From JBOFLG01 sp051657745 (GTDB taxonomy: Bacteria; Actinomycetota; Actinomycetes; Actinomycetales; Dermatophilaceae): 15,438 nucleotides of DNA. Made by a program: the position numbers and the translations under genes. The notes below the pieces were generated by a model that was not told the origin of the DNA, did not search any database, and saw nothing but the letters and a program-made list of their open reading frames with translations. Positions 5,208 to 12,365 of this stretch are shown here, one piece after another; positions within the stretch are counted from its first letter, which is position 1; the number at the start of each line of letters is the position of its first letter. The DNA is taken from positions 1 through 15,438 of the forward strand of contig JBOFLG010000219.1 in the NCBI GenBank assembly GCA_051657745.1, read 5' to 3'.

Positions 5208-6782
5208 ATGTCGGCGCGGCATCCTGACGCTACCGCCGGCGGTGCGGATGCCGCGGTGACCGACCGTCCGACCGGTGCACCCGCGCCGGACGCGGCTCCG
5301 TCCGTCGCCACCACGCCGAGTACCGCTGCGCTGAGTGCTGCCGCGCTCGGCGCTGCTGCTCGGGTGGCGGGCTGGGTCGCCGGTGGCGAGCGCACCCGAC
5401 TGCTGCTCGATCTGGGCCTCGGCGGCGTCGCTGTCGCGGCGGCTGTGGTGTCCGGTATCGCGGTCGCCCACGGCGACCGGCTGCTCACGGTAGTGCCGCT
5501 CGCCCTGATGGTGGGTCTGGCGGTTGGCGCGCTCGCGCTCACCAGGTTCCGGGCCTTCATCCTGCTGCTGCTCGCGATCCGGCCGAGCATTGATGTGGTG
5601 AAACTCAGCGGCGACCCCACTGGCACGGCCGGCCCCACCGGCGTGTCCCGCGGAGTCGACCCGTCAAGCATGCTGGCCGTGCTGTTCCTCGCCGCAGCGC
5701 TGCTGTGGCTCGCCGGCCGGGTCGCCGACGGCCGGGTAGTGGCGCCCAGCCGCCTCGGCTGGGCGCTGATGGCGTTCGGCGTCACCGCGTACCTCAGCGT
5801 CGTCGGGTCGGCTCGGCCGGGGGCGAGTGCGCTCGAAGCCACTCGTATCGCGTCCCTCGTGATGATGTTTGTGGTGCTGGAACAGCTAATTCGCGACGAG
5901 CGCGCGATGCGACTGGTGCTCGGCGCCTGCTTCGCCGGGCTGGTCTTCCCCTTGGCGTACACCGTGGTCGGGATCCTGACCGGTGACCCGCCCTCCGAGG
6001 CGGCCGGGTCGTTCACCCGGCTCACCGGCCCGTTCAACCAGGCCAACACCTTCAGCCGATACCTCGCGTTCATGATCGTCTTCGGGGTGGCCGTCCACCC
6101 GCACGTTGGCCGACGGCTGCGGATACCGGCCGCCGTCATGATCGGACTGTCGGGGGTGTTCCTGGTGATGACCCTGACCCGCACCGGGATTCTCAGTGCG
6201 GCGGTCGGGGTGGTGCTGGTGGCGCTGATCCAGCGCCGTCGCTCGGTGCTTGCCGGCATGGCGGTGTTCGCGGTGGTCGCGCTGGCCGTGCTGCCGAGTG
6301 CGGCGGAACGGATCGGCACCGCGGGCACCACCGTTGAGATCGGCGCCGACAACCCCACTGCGGACAGTTTGACCTGGCGGCTCGGCTACTGGGCCGAGGT
6401 GCTGCCACTCGCGAACGAGAACCCGGTCACGGGCATCGGGTTGACGATGACGCAGTACGGCACGGCGGCCGAGAAACAGCCGCATAACGACTTCCTTCGC
6501 TCGTACGTCGAGACCGGGCTGGTCGGGTTCGGCACGTTCCTCGCGCTGGTCATCACGTTGGTGCAGAGCAGTTGGCGTGCGGTCCGGTTGACCACCCGGG
6601 GGAGTATCGGGCAGGCGGTGGCATCCGGCGCGTTCGGGTGTGCGGTGGTGTTCACCATGAGCGCTGGGTTCGCCAACGTGATGTCGAATGTCGTGAGTCT
6701 CTGGTACCTGCTGGCCTTTGCTGCCGCAGCAGGGTGGGTGCTGCGTTCAGCAGCCGGCCGAGGAGGGCACGACCACGCGTGA
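5208..6782 (+). CDS. Wzy/O-antigen-ligase-like polysaccharide polymerase (multi-pass membrane protein)
   Basis: 524 residues. After a 60-residue Ala/Pro/Thr-rich cytoplasmic leader come about a dozen hydrophobic segments from residue 65 to 518. A hydrophilic loop of about 75 residues lies between the segments near 350 and 450. It holds Thr-Trp-Arg-Leu-Gly-Tyr-Trp, Asn-Pro-Val-Thr-Gly-Ile-Gly and Pro-His-Asn-Asp-Phe-Leu (His at residue 426). The Gly-x-Gly and His-Asn motifs in the large loop, preceded by Thr-Arg-Thr-Gly-x-Leu in a membrane segment, are the hallmarks of the Wzy_C/O-antigen ligase superfamily (PF04932). It would polymerise or transfer glycan chains on the outer face of the membrane. 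The ATG is 2 bp after the stop of the sulfotransferase gene, so the two should be translationally coupled. The last 36 bp overlap the convergent beta-helix gene. Ligase and polymerase cannot be separated by sequence; the adjacent Wzz-like gene favours polymerase. Confidence 0.85.
   Translation: MSARHPDATAGGADAAVTDRPTGAPAPDAAPSVATTPSTAALSAAALGAAARVAGWVAGGERTRLLLDLGLGGVAVAAAVVSGIAVAHGDRLLTVVPLALMVGLAVGALALTRFRAFILLLLAIRPSIDVVKLSGDPTGTAGPTGVSRGVDPSSMLAVLFLAAALLWLAGRVADGRVVAPSRLGWALMAFGVTAYLSVVGSARPGASALEATRIASLVMMFVVLEQLIRDERAMRLVLGACFAGLVFPLAYTVVGILTGDPPSEAAGSFTRLTGPFNQANTFSRYLAFMIVFGVAVHPHVGRRLRIPAAVMIGLSGVFLVMTLTRTGILSAAVGVVLVALIQRRRSVLAGMAVFAVVALAVLPSAAERIGTAGTTVEIGADNPTADSLTWRLGYWAEVLPLANENPVTGIGLTMTQYGTAAEKQPHNDFLRSYVETGLVGFGTFLALVITLVQSSWRAVRLTTRGSIGQAVASGAFGCAVVFTMSAGFANVMSNVVSLWYLLAFAAAAGWVLRSAAGRGGHDHA
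6747..6782. other. Tail-to-tail overlap of two convergent coding regions
   Basis: The stop of the Wzy-like gene (6780-6782, plus strand) lies inside the coding region of the beta-helix gene, whose stop is at 6747-6749 on the minus strand. Thirty-six base pairs encode both C-termini, leaving no room for an intergenic terminator. Confidence 0.9.
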
Positions 6783-8114
6783 GGGTGTGGCGTTGCTGCC
6801 GTTCCAGGTGTTGCCCTGGGTGGCGAAGTAGGTGCGCAGGCTGGCTCCCAGCAGTACCTCATCGACGGAGTTCGACTCGAACCGCACGCCGATCAGCGAT
6901 CCGGCCTGCAGGTCGCGCGGTCCGGTGGCAGTATTGCAGCGCACCAGCGCCTGCCGGGTGCTGGTGTCGTAACTCGCGGCCTCGGTGCCGTCCATGATGC
7001 GAAAACTGAGCCCAGCGGTGCGGTAGCTCGGCACGGTGTTGTACTGCCAGGTGTTGCCCCATCCGGACATCTGGTCGTTGAAGCCGATGTCGACGTTGCG
7101 CGCGGTGTTGTGCTCGATGAGGTTCCAGGACGCATCCTGGTCGGTCGTGACGGCTCGCCCGTTGCCCGGCAGGTCCGTGACCAGGTTGCGGGTGATGTGG
7201 TTGTACGAGGAGGAGTTGCCCAGCCGGATCCCCTCCTGCATGTAGTGGCTCGCGGTCGACGAGGCCACTCGCGCCACGGTGTTGTGCGCGATGGTCCAGC
7301 CGTCACTAAATGTCGACAACCACAGTCCCGGGCCGGTGCCGCAGGCGACGTCGGTGATGGTGTTGCCCACGAACGTGCCGTACCGGGTGGCCCGGCCCAT
7401 GACCCCCTTGCCGGTCACGGTGTTGCCGACGAACACCAGGTGGTCGCTCGGCACGATGGTCTCACCGGTCAGGCGCGACAGGTGAGCGATCGCGTCACGG
7501 GCTGCCGCCGGGTTGCGGCTACCTCGCCCGGGTACGGACCGTCGCGCTGCCCAGTCGCCGCTGTCAATGCGCTTGGCGAACCAGTCTTGTGCTGCCCCAG
7601 CGCTCTTCGACGCGATGAGCACCCCGCCGTGGACGACGAGACCGCTGAGGATCCAGTGGCTGGCACCCTTGGTGAACGTCACGGTCCGGTCGCCGTCCGG
7701 CCCGGTCGCACCGCATCCGGGCATCGAGACCGCGGCGGTGAGCACGACCGGGCCCGAGCCGTCCGGGGCCAGCGAGATCGGCGCGGATGCTGCACCCGAG
7801 CGGTTGATGGTGATCTTTCCCGGGTAGGTGCCGGCGGCAAGGCGGATGGCGTCGCCGGGGCGGGCGTCCGCGACGGCCGCGGCGAGTTGGGCCGGGGTCG
7901 ACACCCGCACGGTGCGCATGATCGTGTCGTCCGGCACCGGGGTGCCGCCGCGCACGATGGTTCGAGTCGGCGTCGGCAGGTCGGCGCTGCGGGTGGTGCG
8001 AACCGGCTCGCGGTTGCCGGAGGCGATGGGTTGAGCGGAGGCGACCGCCGCAGCGGTGCCGGTCAGGAGGGCGCTCGCGCACGCAGCAGCGAGCATCCGA
8101 GAGGCAGGAAACAT
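6747..8114 (-). CDS. Secreted right-handed parallel beta-helix protein (PL6/chondroitinase-B-like N-terminus)
   Basis: 455 residues. The ATG at 8112-8114 has AAGGAA six bases upstream and opens directly into a Sec signal peptide (residues 1 to about 28, Ala/Leu-rich, ending Ala-Ser-Ala). From about residue 66 it reads Val-Ser-Thr-Pro-Ala-Gln-Leu, then Arg-Pro-Gly-Asp-Ala-Ile-Arg-Leu-Ala-Ala-Gly-Thr-Tyr, then Ala-Pro-Ile-Ser-Leu. This is the opening of PL6/chondroitinase-B-like beta-helix proteins. Repeated Asn-x-Ile/Val-x-x-Asn rungs (Gly-Asn-Thr-Val, His-Asn-Thr-Val, Glu-His-Asn-Thr-Ala) run to the end, as in pectate-lyase-fold proteins. I do not find the catalytic Lys in the Ser-Lys-Ser context of chondroitinase B; the corresponding stretch reads Gly-Ile-Arg-Leu-Gly-Asn-Ser-Ser. 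It may therefore bind, epimerise or cleave glycan by another mechanism. It ends in a free Cys. The neighbouring sulfated-polymer genes suggest the locus polysaccharide as substrate. Fold confident, activity not. Confidence 0.85.
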   Translation of the reverse strand: MFPASRMLAAACASALLTGTAAAVASAQPIASGNREPVRTTRSADLPTPTRTIVRGGTPVPDDTIMRTVRVSTPAQLAAAVADARPGDAIRLAAGTYPGKITINRSGAASAPISLAPDGSGPVVLTAAVSMPGCGATGPDGDRTVTFTKGASHWILSGLVVHGGVLIASKSAGAAQDWFAKRIDSGDWAARRSVPGRGSRNPAAARDAIAHLSRLTGETIVPSDHLVFVGNTVTGKGVMGRATRYGTFVGNTITDVACGTGPGLWLSTFSDGWTIAHNTVARVASSTASHYMQEGIRLGNSSSYNHITRNLVTDLPGNGRAVTTDQDASWNLIEHNTARNVDIGFNDQMSGWGNTWQYNTVPSYRTAGLSFRIMDGTEAASYDTSTRQALVRCNTATGPRDLQAGSLIGVRFESNSVDEVLLGASLRTYFATQGNTWNGSNATPSRVVVPSSAGC

Positions 8115-8120
8115 CGAGAG

Positions 8121-8126
8121 TTCCTT
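8121..8126 (-). promoter_or_regulatory. Ribosome binding site of beta-helix gene
   Basis: AAGGAA on the minus strand, six bases before the ATG at 8112-8114. It selects this start over the longer in-frame possibility beginning at 8147, and places the signal peptide at the very N-terminus. Confidence 0.6.
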
Positions 8127-8187
8127 CCCCACGACCGGCTGGCGCACGACAGGGATGGCGCCATGAAGTCGGCCGCAGTTTTTCGCG

Positions 8188-8193
8188 ATGCTA
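8188..8193 (-). promoter_or_regulatory. Candidate -10 element for the beta-helix gene
   Basis: TAGCAT on the minus strand, about 75 bp before the ATG, matching the actinobacterial TANNNT consensus. The only nearby -35-like sequence (TTCGGC) has a 19-bp spacer, so this is weak. Confidence 0.25.
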
Positions 8194-8230
8194 GCGACCG
8201 TTGCCCGTGGGCGCCGAACGACTGATCCCT

Positions 8231-8248
8231 ATCGGCCGAACGGCCGAT
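8231..8248. terminator. Hairpin between flippase and beta-helix genes, possible terminator
   Basis: ATCGGCCG-AA-CGGCCGAT is a perfect inverted repeat of 8-bp arms, folding as a 7-bp stem with a GAAC (or GTTC) tetraloop. It lies about 105 bp past the flippase stop on the minus strand. No U-tract follows, so it could be an actinobacterial-type terminator or a protein binding site. A second perfect palindrome, ACCCGGCCGGGT, sits at 8271-8282. Confidence 0.35.
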
Positions 8249-8352
8249 GCCCGTACTGGACATTCGGACGACCCGGCCGGGTGGCAGCGGCGATAGGTCA
8301 GCGCCAGGGGTGTCGTCGCGGGTTTCGGGCGGTATCGCGAACCCGATGACGA

Positions 8353-9873
8353 TCAGGACGACTGACGCATCGACCTGGCCCGGCGTGACCATGCGCGGCG
8401 AAGCGCGTTGCGGTCACCCGGCGGCAGCCCGATCCGCACCAGCAGCACCACCGTGACCACCACGACCACCGGGATGCCGACCAGGAGCGACGTCATCGAG
8501 TCGTCAACGACGGCGCGCACCAGCAGCGCGGCCCCCAGCGCGGGCAGCACCGACACCACCAGCGCGGCAACGCCGGAGCCGTCGGCGACGATGCCGAGTA
8601 GCCACCGCACCTGGAGCACTTTGGCGACGTTGGCGACCACGAGCGAGACCGACCACGCCACGGCGGCGCCGCTGATCCCGAGCTGTGGCACGAGAAGCAG
8701 GGTCAGTGCGATGGTGAGTGCGAGTGCACCGATGTTGTCGACCATCGAGATCCACACCCGCCCCGACATGTTGAGGACGACACCGCACGGGCCGGCGGCT
8801 GCCGCCACCAACTGCCCCACCGCGAGGATCACGGTGACCGTGGCGCCGGTGCGGAAGTCCTCGCCGAACAGCCGGAGCAGCTGGTCGGGGAAGGCGATGA
8901 GCACGACGAAGGCCGGGAGCGAGGCGGCGAGGATCCATCGGGTGGCGTCGCCGTAGGCACGGGCCGCAGCCTCCTGCTGGCCGGTGTGGGCGAGATGGGC
9001 CATATGCGGGGTGAAGGCGTTGGTGATCGGTGGCATGACGAAGACGGCCAGTGATACGAGCCGGGCCGCCACCGTGAACACGCCGACGTCGGCCGGGCCG
9101 GCCAACCGACCCAGCGTCAACGTGCCTGACCAGATGAGCCCCGTGGCGGCGAGCGCCGACACCCAACTGACCAGGGAGAACGAGAAGATCGCTCGGGCCT
9201 CGACCACCGGTTTCGCCGCGGGCACTCGGCGCATCCGGCGGGCGAGCGCGGCCGAGGCCAGCAGGGCACCCAGCCAGGCCCCGGCGGCGAGTGCCCACAG
9301 CGCGGGTTCGAGTCCGAGGCCGAGCACGACGACCAGCCCGGTCAGCCCGAGCACGGTGAGCGGGTCCACGAACCGCCCGATCACGGTGTACTCCACCTGG
9401 CTGCGCCACCCTTGGGTTGCCGACAGCGCCGCGTCGGCCAGTGTCGCGGCCGGAAGGGTCAGGGCCATGATGCGCACCGCTGGTTCGAGCCCCGGGTCGC
9501 GGTAGAACGCGGCCACTGCCGGCGCGGCGAGCGCCAGCCCGGTGGCGAGCAGCAGCGAGGCGCCGATGGTGACTCCCATGCCGAGGCGCACGGTGCCGCG
9601 CAACCGAGCCGGGTCGTCATCCGCGAGGCTGGTGGCCACGAAGCGGGTGAGTCCGGCCCGGAACCCGGCGAGGCCGAGCAGCGACAGCAGCGACAACATC
9701 CCGTAGAGCAGCGAGTAGCGGCCCACGTCAGCCGCGCCGAGCGAGGTGGCGAGCAGCGCCATGACCGCGAAGAGCGCGCCCTGTTGCACCACCGCACCCG
9801 CAAGGTTGAACGCCCCGCCCCGAGCCAGGGTCTGCGCTCCGCCGGGGCGCCCGGGCCGGGCCTCGCGCGTCAT
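8353..9873 (-). CDS. Polysaccharide flippase/export protein (Wzx-like, MATE/MVF superfamily)
   Basis: 506 residues, predicted to flip lipid-linked oligosaccharide across the membrane. The ATG at 9871-9873 overlaps the upstream TGA as ATGA, and GGGAG lies nine bases upstream. The N-terminal stretch (Ala-Arg-Gly-Gly-Ala-Phe-Asn-Leu-Ala-Gly at 17-26) leads into the first membrane helix, as in Wzx/PST flippases, and Leu-Gly-Ala-Ala-Asp-Val-Gly-Arg-Tyr-Ser (45-54) matches the typical loop after it. About 12-14 hydrophobic helices follow, with basic cytoplasmic loops. The length is slightly above the 420-500 usual for the family and fits an actinobacterial member. It is the last gene of the APS kinase-transporter-flippase operon. 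The frame stays open far upstream to 11001, but that part is antisense-like sequence overlapping the transporter and kinase genes and is not coding here. Confidence 0.88.
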   Translation of the reverse strand: MTREARPGRPGGAQTLARGGAFNLAGAVVQQGALFAVMALLATSLGAADVGRYSLLYGMLSLLSLLGLAGFRAGLTRFVATSLADDDPARLRGTVRLGMGVTIGASLLLATGLALAAPAVAAFYRDPGLEPAVRIMALTLPAATLADAALSATQGWRSQVEYTVIGRFVDPLTVLGLTGLVVVLGLGLEPALWALAAGAWLGALLASAALARRMRRVPAAKPVVEARAIFSFSLVSWVSALAATGLIWSGTLTLGRLAGPADVGVFTVAARLVSLAVFVMPPITNAFTPHMAHLAHTGQQEAAARAYGDATRWILAASLPAFVVLIAFPDQLLRLFGEDFRTGATVTVILAVGQLVAAAAGPCGVVLNMSGRVWISMVDNIGALALTIALTLLLVPQLGISGAAVAWSVSLVVANVAKVLQVRWLLGIVADGSGVAALVVSVLPALGAALLVRAVVDDSMTSLLVGIPVVVVVTVVLLVRIGLPPGDRNALRRAWSRRARSMRQSS

Positions 9874-10826
9874 CCGCCGCTGCTCCCAGGTGGTGACTCG
9901 ACGACGTCGCCCGCTGCCCGCCGACCGAGCGCGGGAAGGCCGTGGTGCCGGCGGACCGCCATCCACACCAGCGGAGCCACCACCAGAGCGGCCAGCAAGA
10001 TGACGCCGGTGGTCACCGTGGGCACGTCGAGCAACTTGAGCGCTGAGGCGAGCAGGACGAAGGCCAGGGCCCGCCGTACCAGCCCACCCGGGGCACGCGA
10101 CGACAACTGCGCCCCGAGCCACACGCCAGGGACCGCGCCGACCAGGAGCGAGGTGGTCAGCGCCAACTCGAAGTCGCCATACAGCACGTGCGCGATGGCC
10201 GCTGAGGCCACCAGCGGCACGGCCTGGAACAGGTCGGTGCCGACCAGGCTGTTCGCCCGCAGCATCGGGTACAACGCCATCAGCGCGATGATGATCAGCG
10301 AGCCCGAGCCCACCGATGTCATCCCCACGACCAGCCCGCCGACCATGCCGACAACCACGGTCGGGAGCGGCCGGATGACGATGTCGGGCCGGTCGGCCGT
10401 GCGGCGCCGGGCTGGGTCGCGGCGGTGTCGGGCTCGCTCCGCCAGCCGCACGTACGCCTTGACCACCAACCCGCCAGCCGCCACGAGAAGTGCCACGCCG
10501 AGCGCCATCCGGGTGAGGTGCTCCACCTGTTCGCCGTCCCCGAGCGCCCGGATGACGAAGACGCCCGAGAATGCGGCCGGGACGGACCCGACACAGAGCC
10601 AGGCGGCGAGGCGAAGGTTGACCGTGCCGTGACGCAGGTGCACCGCTGCCCCGACCGGTTTCATCACTGCGGAGGCAACCAGGTCGCTGGAGACGGCGGT
10701 CAGCGGAGGGATGCCGAAGAAGAGAACCAGCACCGGTGTCATCAGCGCGCCACCGCCCATCCCGGTGAGGCCGACGATGATGCCGATGCCGAAGCAGGCC
10801 GCGACGAGGACGAGGTCGAGGTTCAT
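9870..10826 (-). CDS. TSUP family (TauE/SafE) sulfur-oxyanion transporter
   Basis: 318 residues, membrane protein with about eight helices built as two halves. Half 1 has Gly-Leu-Thr-Gly-Met-Gly-Gly-Gly-Ala-Leu (residues 19-28) and Val-Ser-Ser-Asp-Leu-Val-Ala-Ser-Ala (45-53). Half 2 repeats the pattern as Gly-Met-Thr-Ser-Val-Gly-Ser-Gly-Ser-Leu (168-177) and Leu-Val-Gly-Thr-Asp-Leu-Phe (194-200). This internal duplication is the TauE/SafE (PF01925) signature. A charged loop rich in Arg/Asp (about 129-149) separates the halves. Family members move sulfite, sulfate, sulfonates or thiosulfate, in either direction. Its ATG overlaps the APS kinase stop as ATGA, and its own stop overlaps the flippase start the same way. 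That placement points to sulfate supply for PAPS, or export of a sulfur by-product. Substrate and direction are inferred. Confidence 0.88.
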   Translation of the reverse strand: MNLDLVLVAACFGIGIIVGLTGMGGGALMTPVLVLFFGIPPLTAVSSDLVASAVMKPVGAAVHLRHGTVNLRLAAWLCVGSVPAAFSGVFVIRALGDGEQVEHLTRMALGVALLVAAGGLVVKAYVRLAERARHRRDPARRRTADRPDIVIRPLPTVVVGMVGGLVVGMTSVGSGSLIIIALMALYPMLRANSLVGTDLFQAVPLVASAAIAHVLYGDFELALTTSLLVGAVPGVWLGAQLSSRAPGGLVRRALAFVLLASALKLLDVPTVTTGVILLAALVVAPLVWMAVRRHHGLPALGRRAAGDVVESPPGSSGG

Positions 10827-12175
10827 TCGGCCTCGACCTCCGGCAGCCAGCCCTGCGCACGCAGGTGGGTGAGCACGGCCGCAGTGGCGTCGGCGACCGT
10901 CGTGCGCGAGGTGTCGAGGGCGAGGTCGGCGTCATCCGGGGTCTCGTAGGGGTCGCTGACGCCGGTGAACTCGGCGATTCGGCCGGCGCGGGCCGCCGCA
11001 TACAGTCCTTTCAGGTCGCGCTCCTCGCACACCTCGAGCGGGGTACTGACGTGCACCAGCACGAAATCGCCCACCGTGCGCGCCATCTGCCGCACCTCGT
11101 CGCGGGTCGACCGGTACGGCGCGATGGGCGCGCACAGCACGAGGCCGCCGTGTCGGGCCGCTTCGGTCGCGACGAACCCGATACGCCGCACGTTCTGCTC
11201 GCGCCCGGCCCGGTCGAAGCCGAGGCCGCTGGAGAGCAGGCGGCGCACGACGTCGCCGTCGAGCAGCCCGACGGTGCGTGGCCCGGCGGACAGCGCGTCA
11301 CGGACCGAGCGGGCCAGGGTGGACTTTCCCGAACCGGAGAGCCCGGTGAACATCACCACCAGCCCACGCCGATGCCGCGGTGGCCGCCAGCGGCGCAACG
11401 CGGCGGCCGCCGACTCGGTGATGCCCGGAAGTGGCGCGTCGGTGACGGCTGTCTCGAGGTCGGCGCGGACCCGCAGCCACGCCGCTGCTGCCGGGTCGAC
11501 CTCCGGTGCGGGGTGACGCAGGTCGACCGGCGCCTGGGTGGCGGCGGCGAGCAGCCGGGCCAGAGCCAGGTCGCTTGCCGGGTCCCGCCAGTGCAGTGGT
11601 GCGGTGCGGATGACGACACCGTCACCGAGGTGCGCCGTGGCCGCGCGGGCCACCTCGACGGCTACTGGCGTCGGGATGCCGTCGGTGGCGCGGGCGCTGT
11701 CCGGAACGAGGACGAGAACCTTTGCGCCGGTGGGGAGTTCGGGATCCTCGTCGGTGAGTGGGCGGGACACGATGAGGACCTGGTCCCAGCCGGCGGCGAG
11801 CAGCGTGGCGTCGACCCGTGGCTCGCCACTGCCAGACTCGCGCACCCGTTCGGGCGCCAGCCGACCATGCAACAGGGCTCCTGGTGCGCTGGCCGGGAGC
11901 TGGCCGTCCACGACGAGCGTCGCGATCGGGGTCGACTCCTCATCGACGAGCACCACCTCACCCGGCGAGCCCGGGCGACCCGGCTCGGCTGCTGCGGAGT
12001 CGTCATCCGGGCCGAGGTGGAGGAGCACTCGCGGGCCAGGAATCGGTGGGCCGTCGCCAATTGTCCCGCCGAGCGCGTGGTGGTCGGACAGGACCCCCAG
12101 TAAGGCGAGTTCGACGTCGCCTAACCGGGCACCGTCGAGTGTTACCCGGGGGCTGGCTGTGGACGTCGCCGACAC
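10823..12175 (-). CDS. cysC: APS kinase (adenylylsulfate kinase) with degenerate ATP-sulfurylase-like N-terminal half
   Basis: 450 residues. The C-terminal half (about 268-450) phosphorylates adenosine 5'-phosphosulfate to PAPS. It has Walker A Gly-Leu-Ser-Gly-Ser-Gly-Lys-Ser-Thr (278-286), Leu-Asp-Gly-Asp-Val-Val-Arg (305-311), Gly-Phe-Asp-Arg (319-322), Asn-Val-Arg-Arg-Ile-Gly (328-333), Pro-Tyr-Arg-Ser-Thr-Arg (353-358), Asp-Leu-Lys-Gly-Leu-Tyr (387-392) and Phe-Thr-Gly-Val-Ser-Asp-Pro-Tyr-Glu (403-411). All are conserved in active CysC. Residues 18-110 resemble the PUA-like first domain of ATP sulfurylase (Glu-Leu-Ala-Leu-Leu-Gly, Ile-Pro-Gly-Pro-Arg-Val-Leu, Val-Asp-Glu-Glu-Ser-Thr-Pro-Ile-Ala). 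Neither the Gln-x-Arg-Asn-x-x-His-x-x-His motif nor Gly-Arg-Asp-x-Ala-Gly can be found after it, so this half is probably inactive. GTG start with GGGAGG at 12185-12190. It is the first gene of the operon, and PAPS feeds the sulfotransferases nearby. Confidence 0.9.
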   Translation of the reverse strand: MSATSTASPRVTLDGARLGDVELALLGVLSDHHALGGTIGDGPPIPGPRVLLHLGPDDDSAAAEPGRPGSPGEVVLVDEESTPIATLVVDGQLPASAPGALLHGRLAPERVRESGSGEPRVDATLLAAGWDQVLIVSRPLTDEDPELPTGAKVLVLVPDSARATDGIPTPVAVEVARAATAHLGDGVVIRTAPLHWRDPASDLALARLLAAATQAPVDLRHPAPEVDPAAAAWLRVRADLETAVTDAPLPGITESAAAALRRWRPPRHRRGLVVMFTGLSGSGKSTLARSVRDALSAGPRTVGLLDGDVVRRLLSSGLGFDRAGREQNVRRIGFVATEAARHGGLVLCAPIAPYRSTRDEVRQMARTVGDFVLVHVSTPLEVCEERDLKGLYAAARAGRIAEFTGVSDPYETPDDADLALDTSRTTVADATAAVLTHLRAQGWLPEVEAE

Positions 12176-12251
12176 CGGTTGCCACCTCCCCTGCGAGTGC
12201 GGTCATGCCGACACGGACGAGATTCCGTGCCGTCTGTGCGCGAAATGGTAA
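12159..12251 (+). CDS. Possible 30-residue Cys-rich (zinc-ribbon-like) ORF, antisense to the APS kinase start
   Basis: A GTG at 12159 opens 30 codons ending in TAA at 12249-12251. The peptide has five Cys: one at residue 8, a Cys-Glu-Cys-Gly-His cluster (12-16) and a terminal Cys-Arg-Leu-Cys-Ala-Lys-Trp (24-30). Small actinobacterial zinc-ribbon peptides have a similar Cys-x-Cys-Gly-His ... Cys-x-x-Cys pattern. A GGGGG stretch lies about seven bases upstream. The first 17 bp overlap the APS kinase gene on the opposite strand. It could be chance or the remnant of a longer gene. Confidence 0.2.
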   Translation: MDVADTGCHLPCECGHADTDEIPCRLCAKW

Positions 12252-12365
12252 GCGGCAATGCCCGGTCCCGCAGGTCCTTGCTCATCTTCGGCCGCGACAC
12301 CGGGCGGTCGCAGCGGCAGGGGATGACGACACCCGCTCGGCGTCGATGTCGTCGATGACCGATCG

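Noticed and set aside
9874..11001. Upstream extension of the flippase frame to 11001
   Set aside because: It covers the TSUP and APS kinase genes in another frame, has Arg/Pro/Gly-rich sequence typical of a shadow, and the ATG at 9871-9873 gives the family-type N-terminus with a ribosome binding site.
10865..12103. 412-codon plus-strand frame opposite the APS kinase gene
   Set aside because: Antisense shadow of a conserved kinase; no motif and no ribosome binding site.
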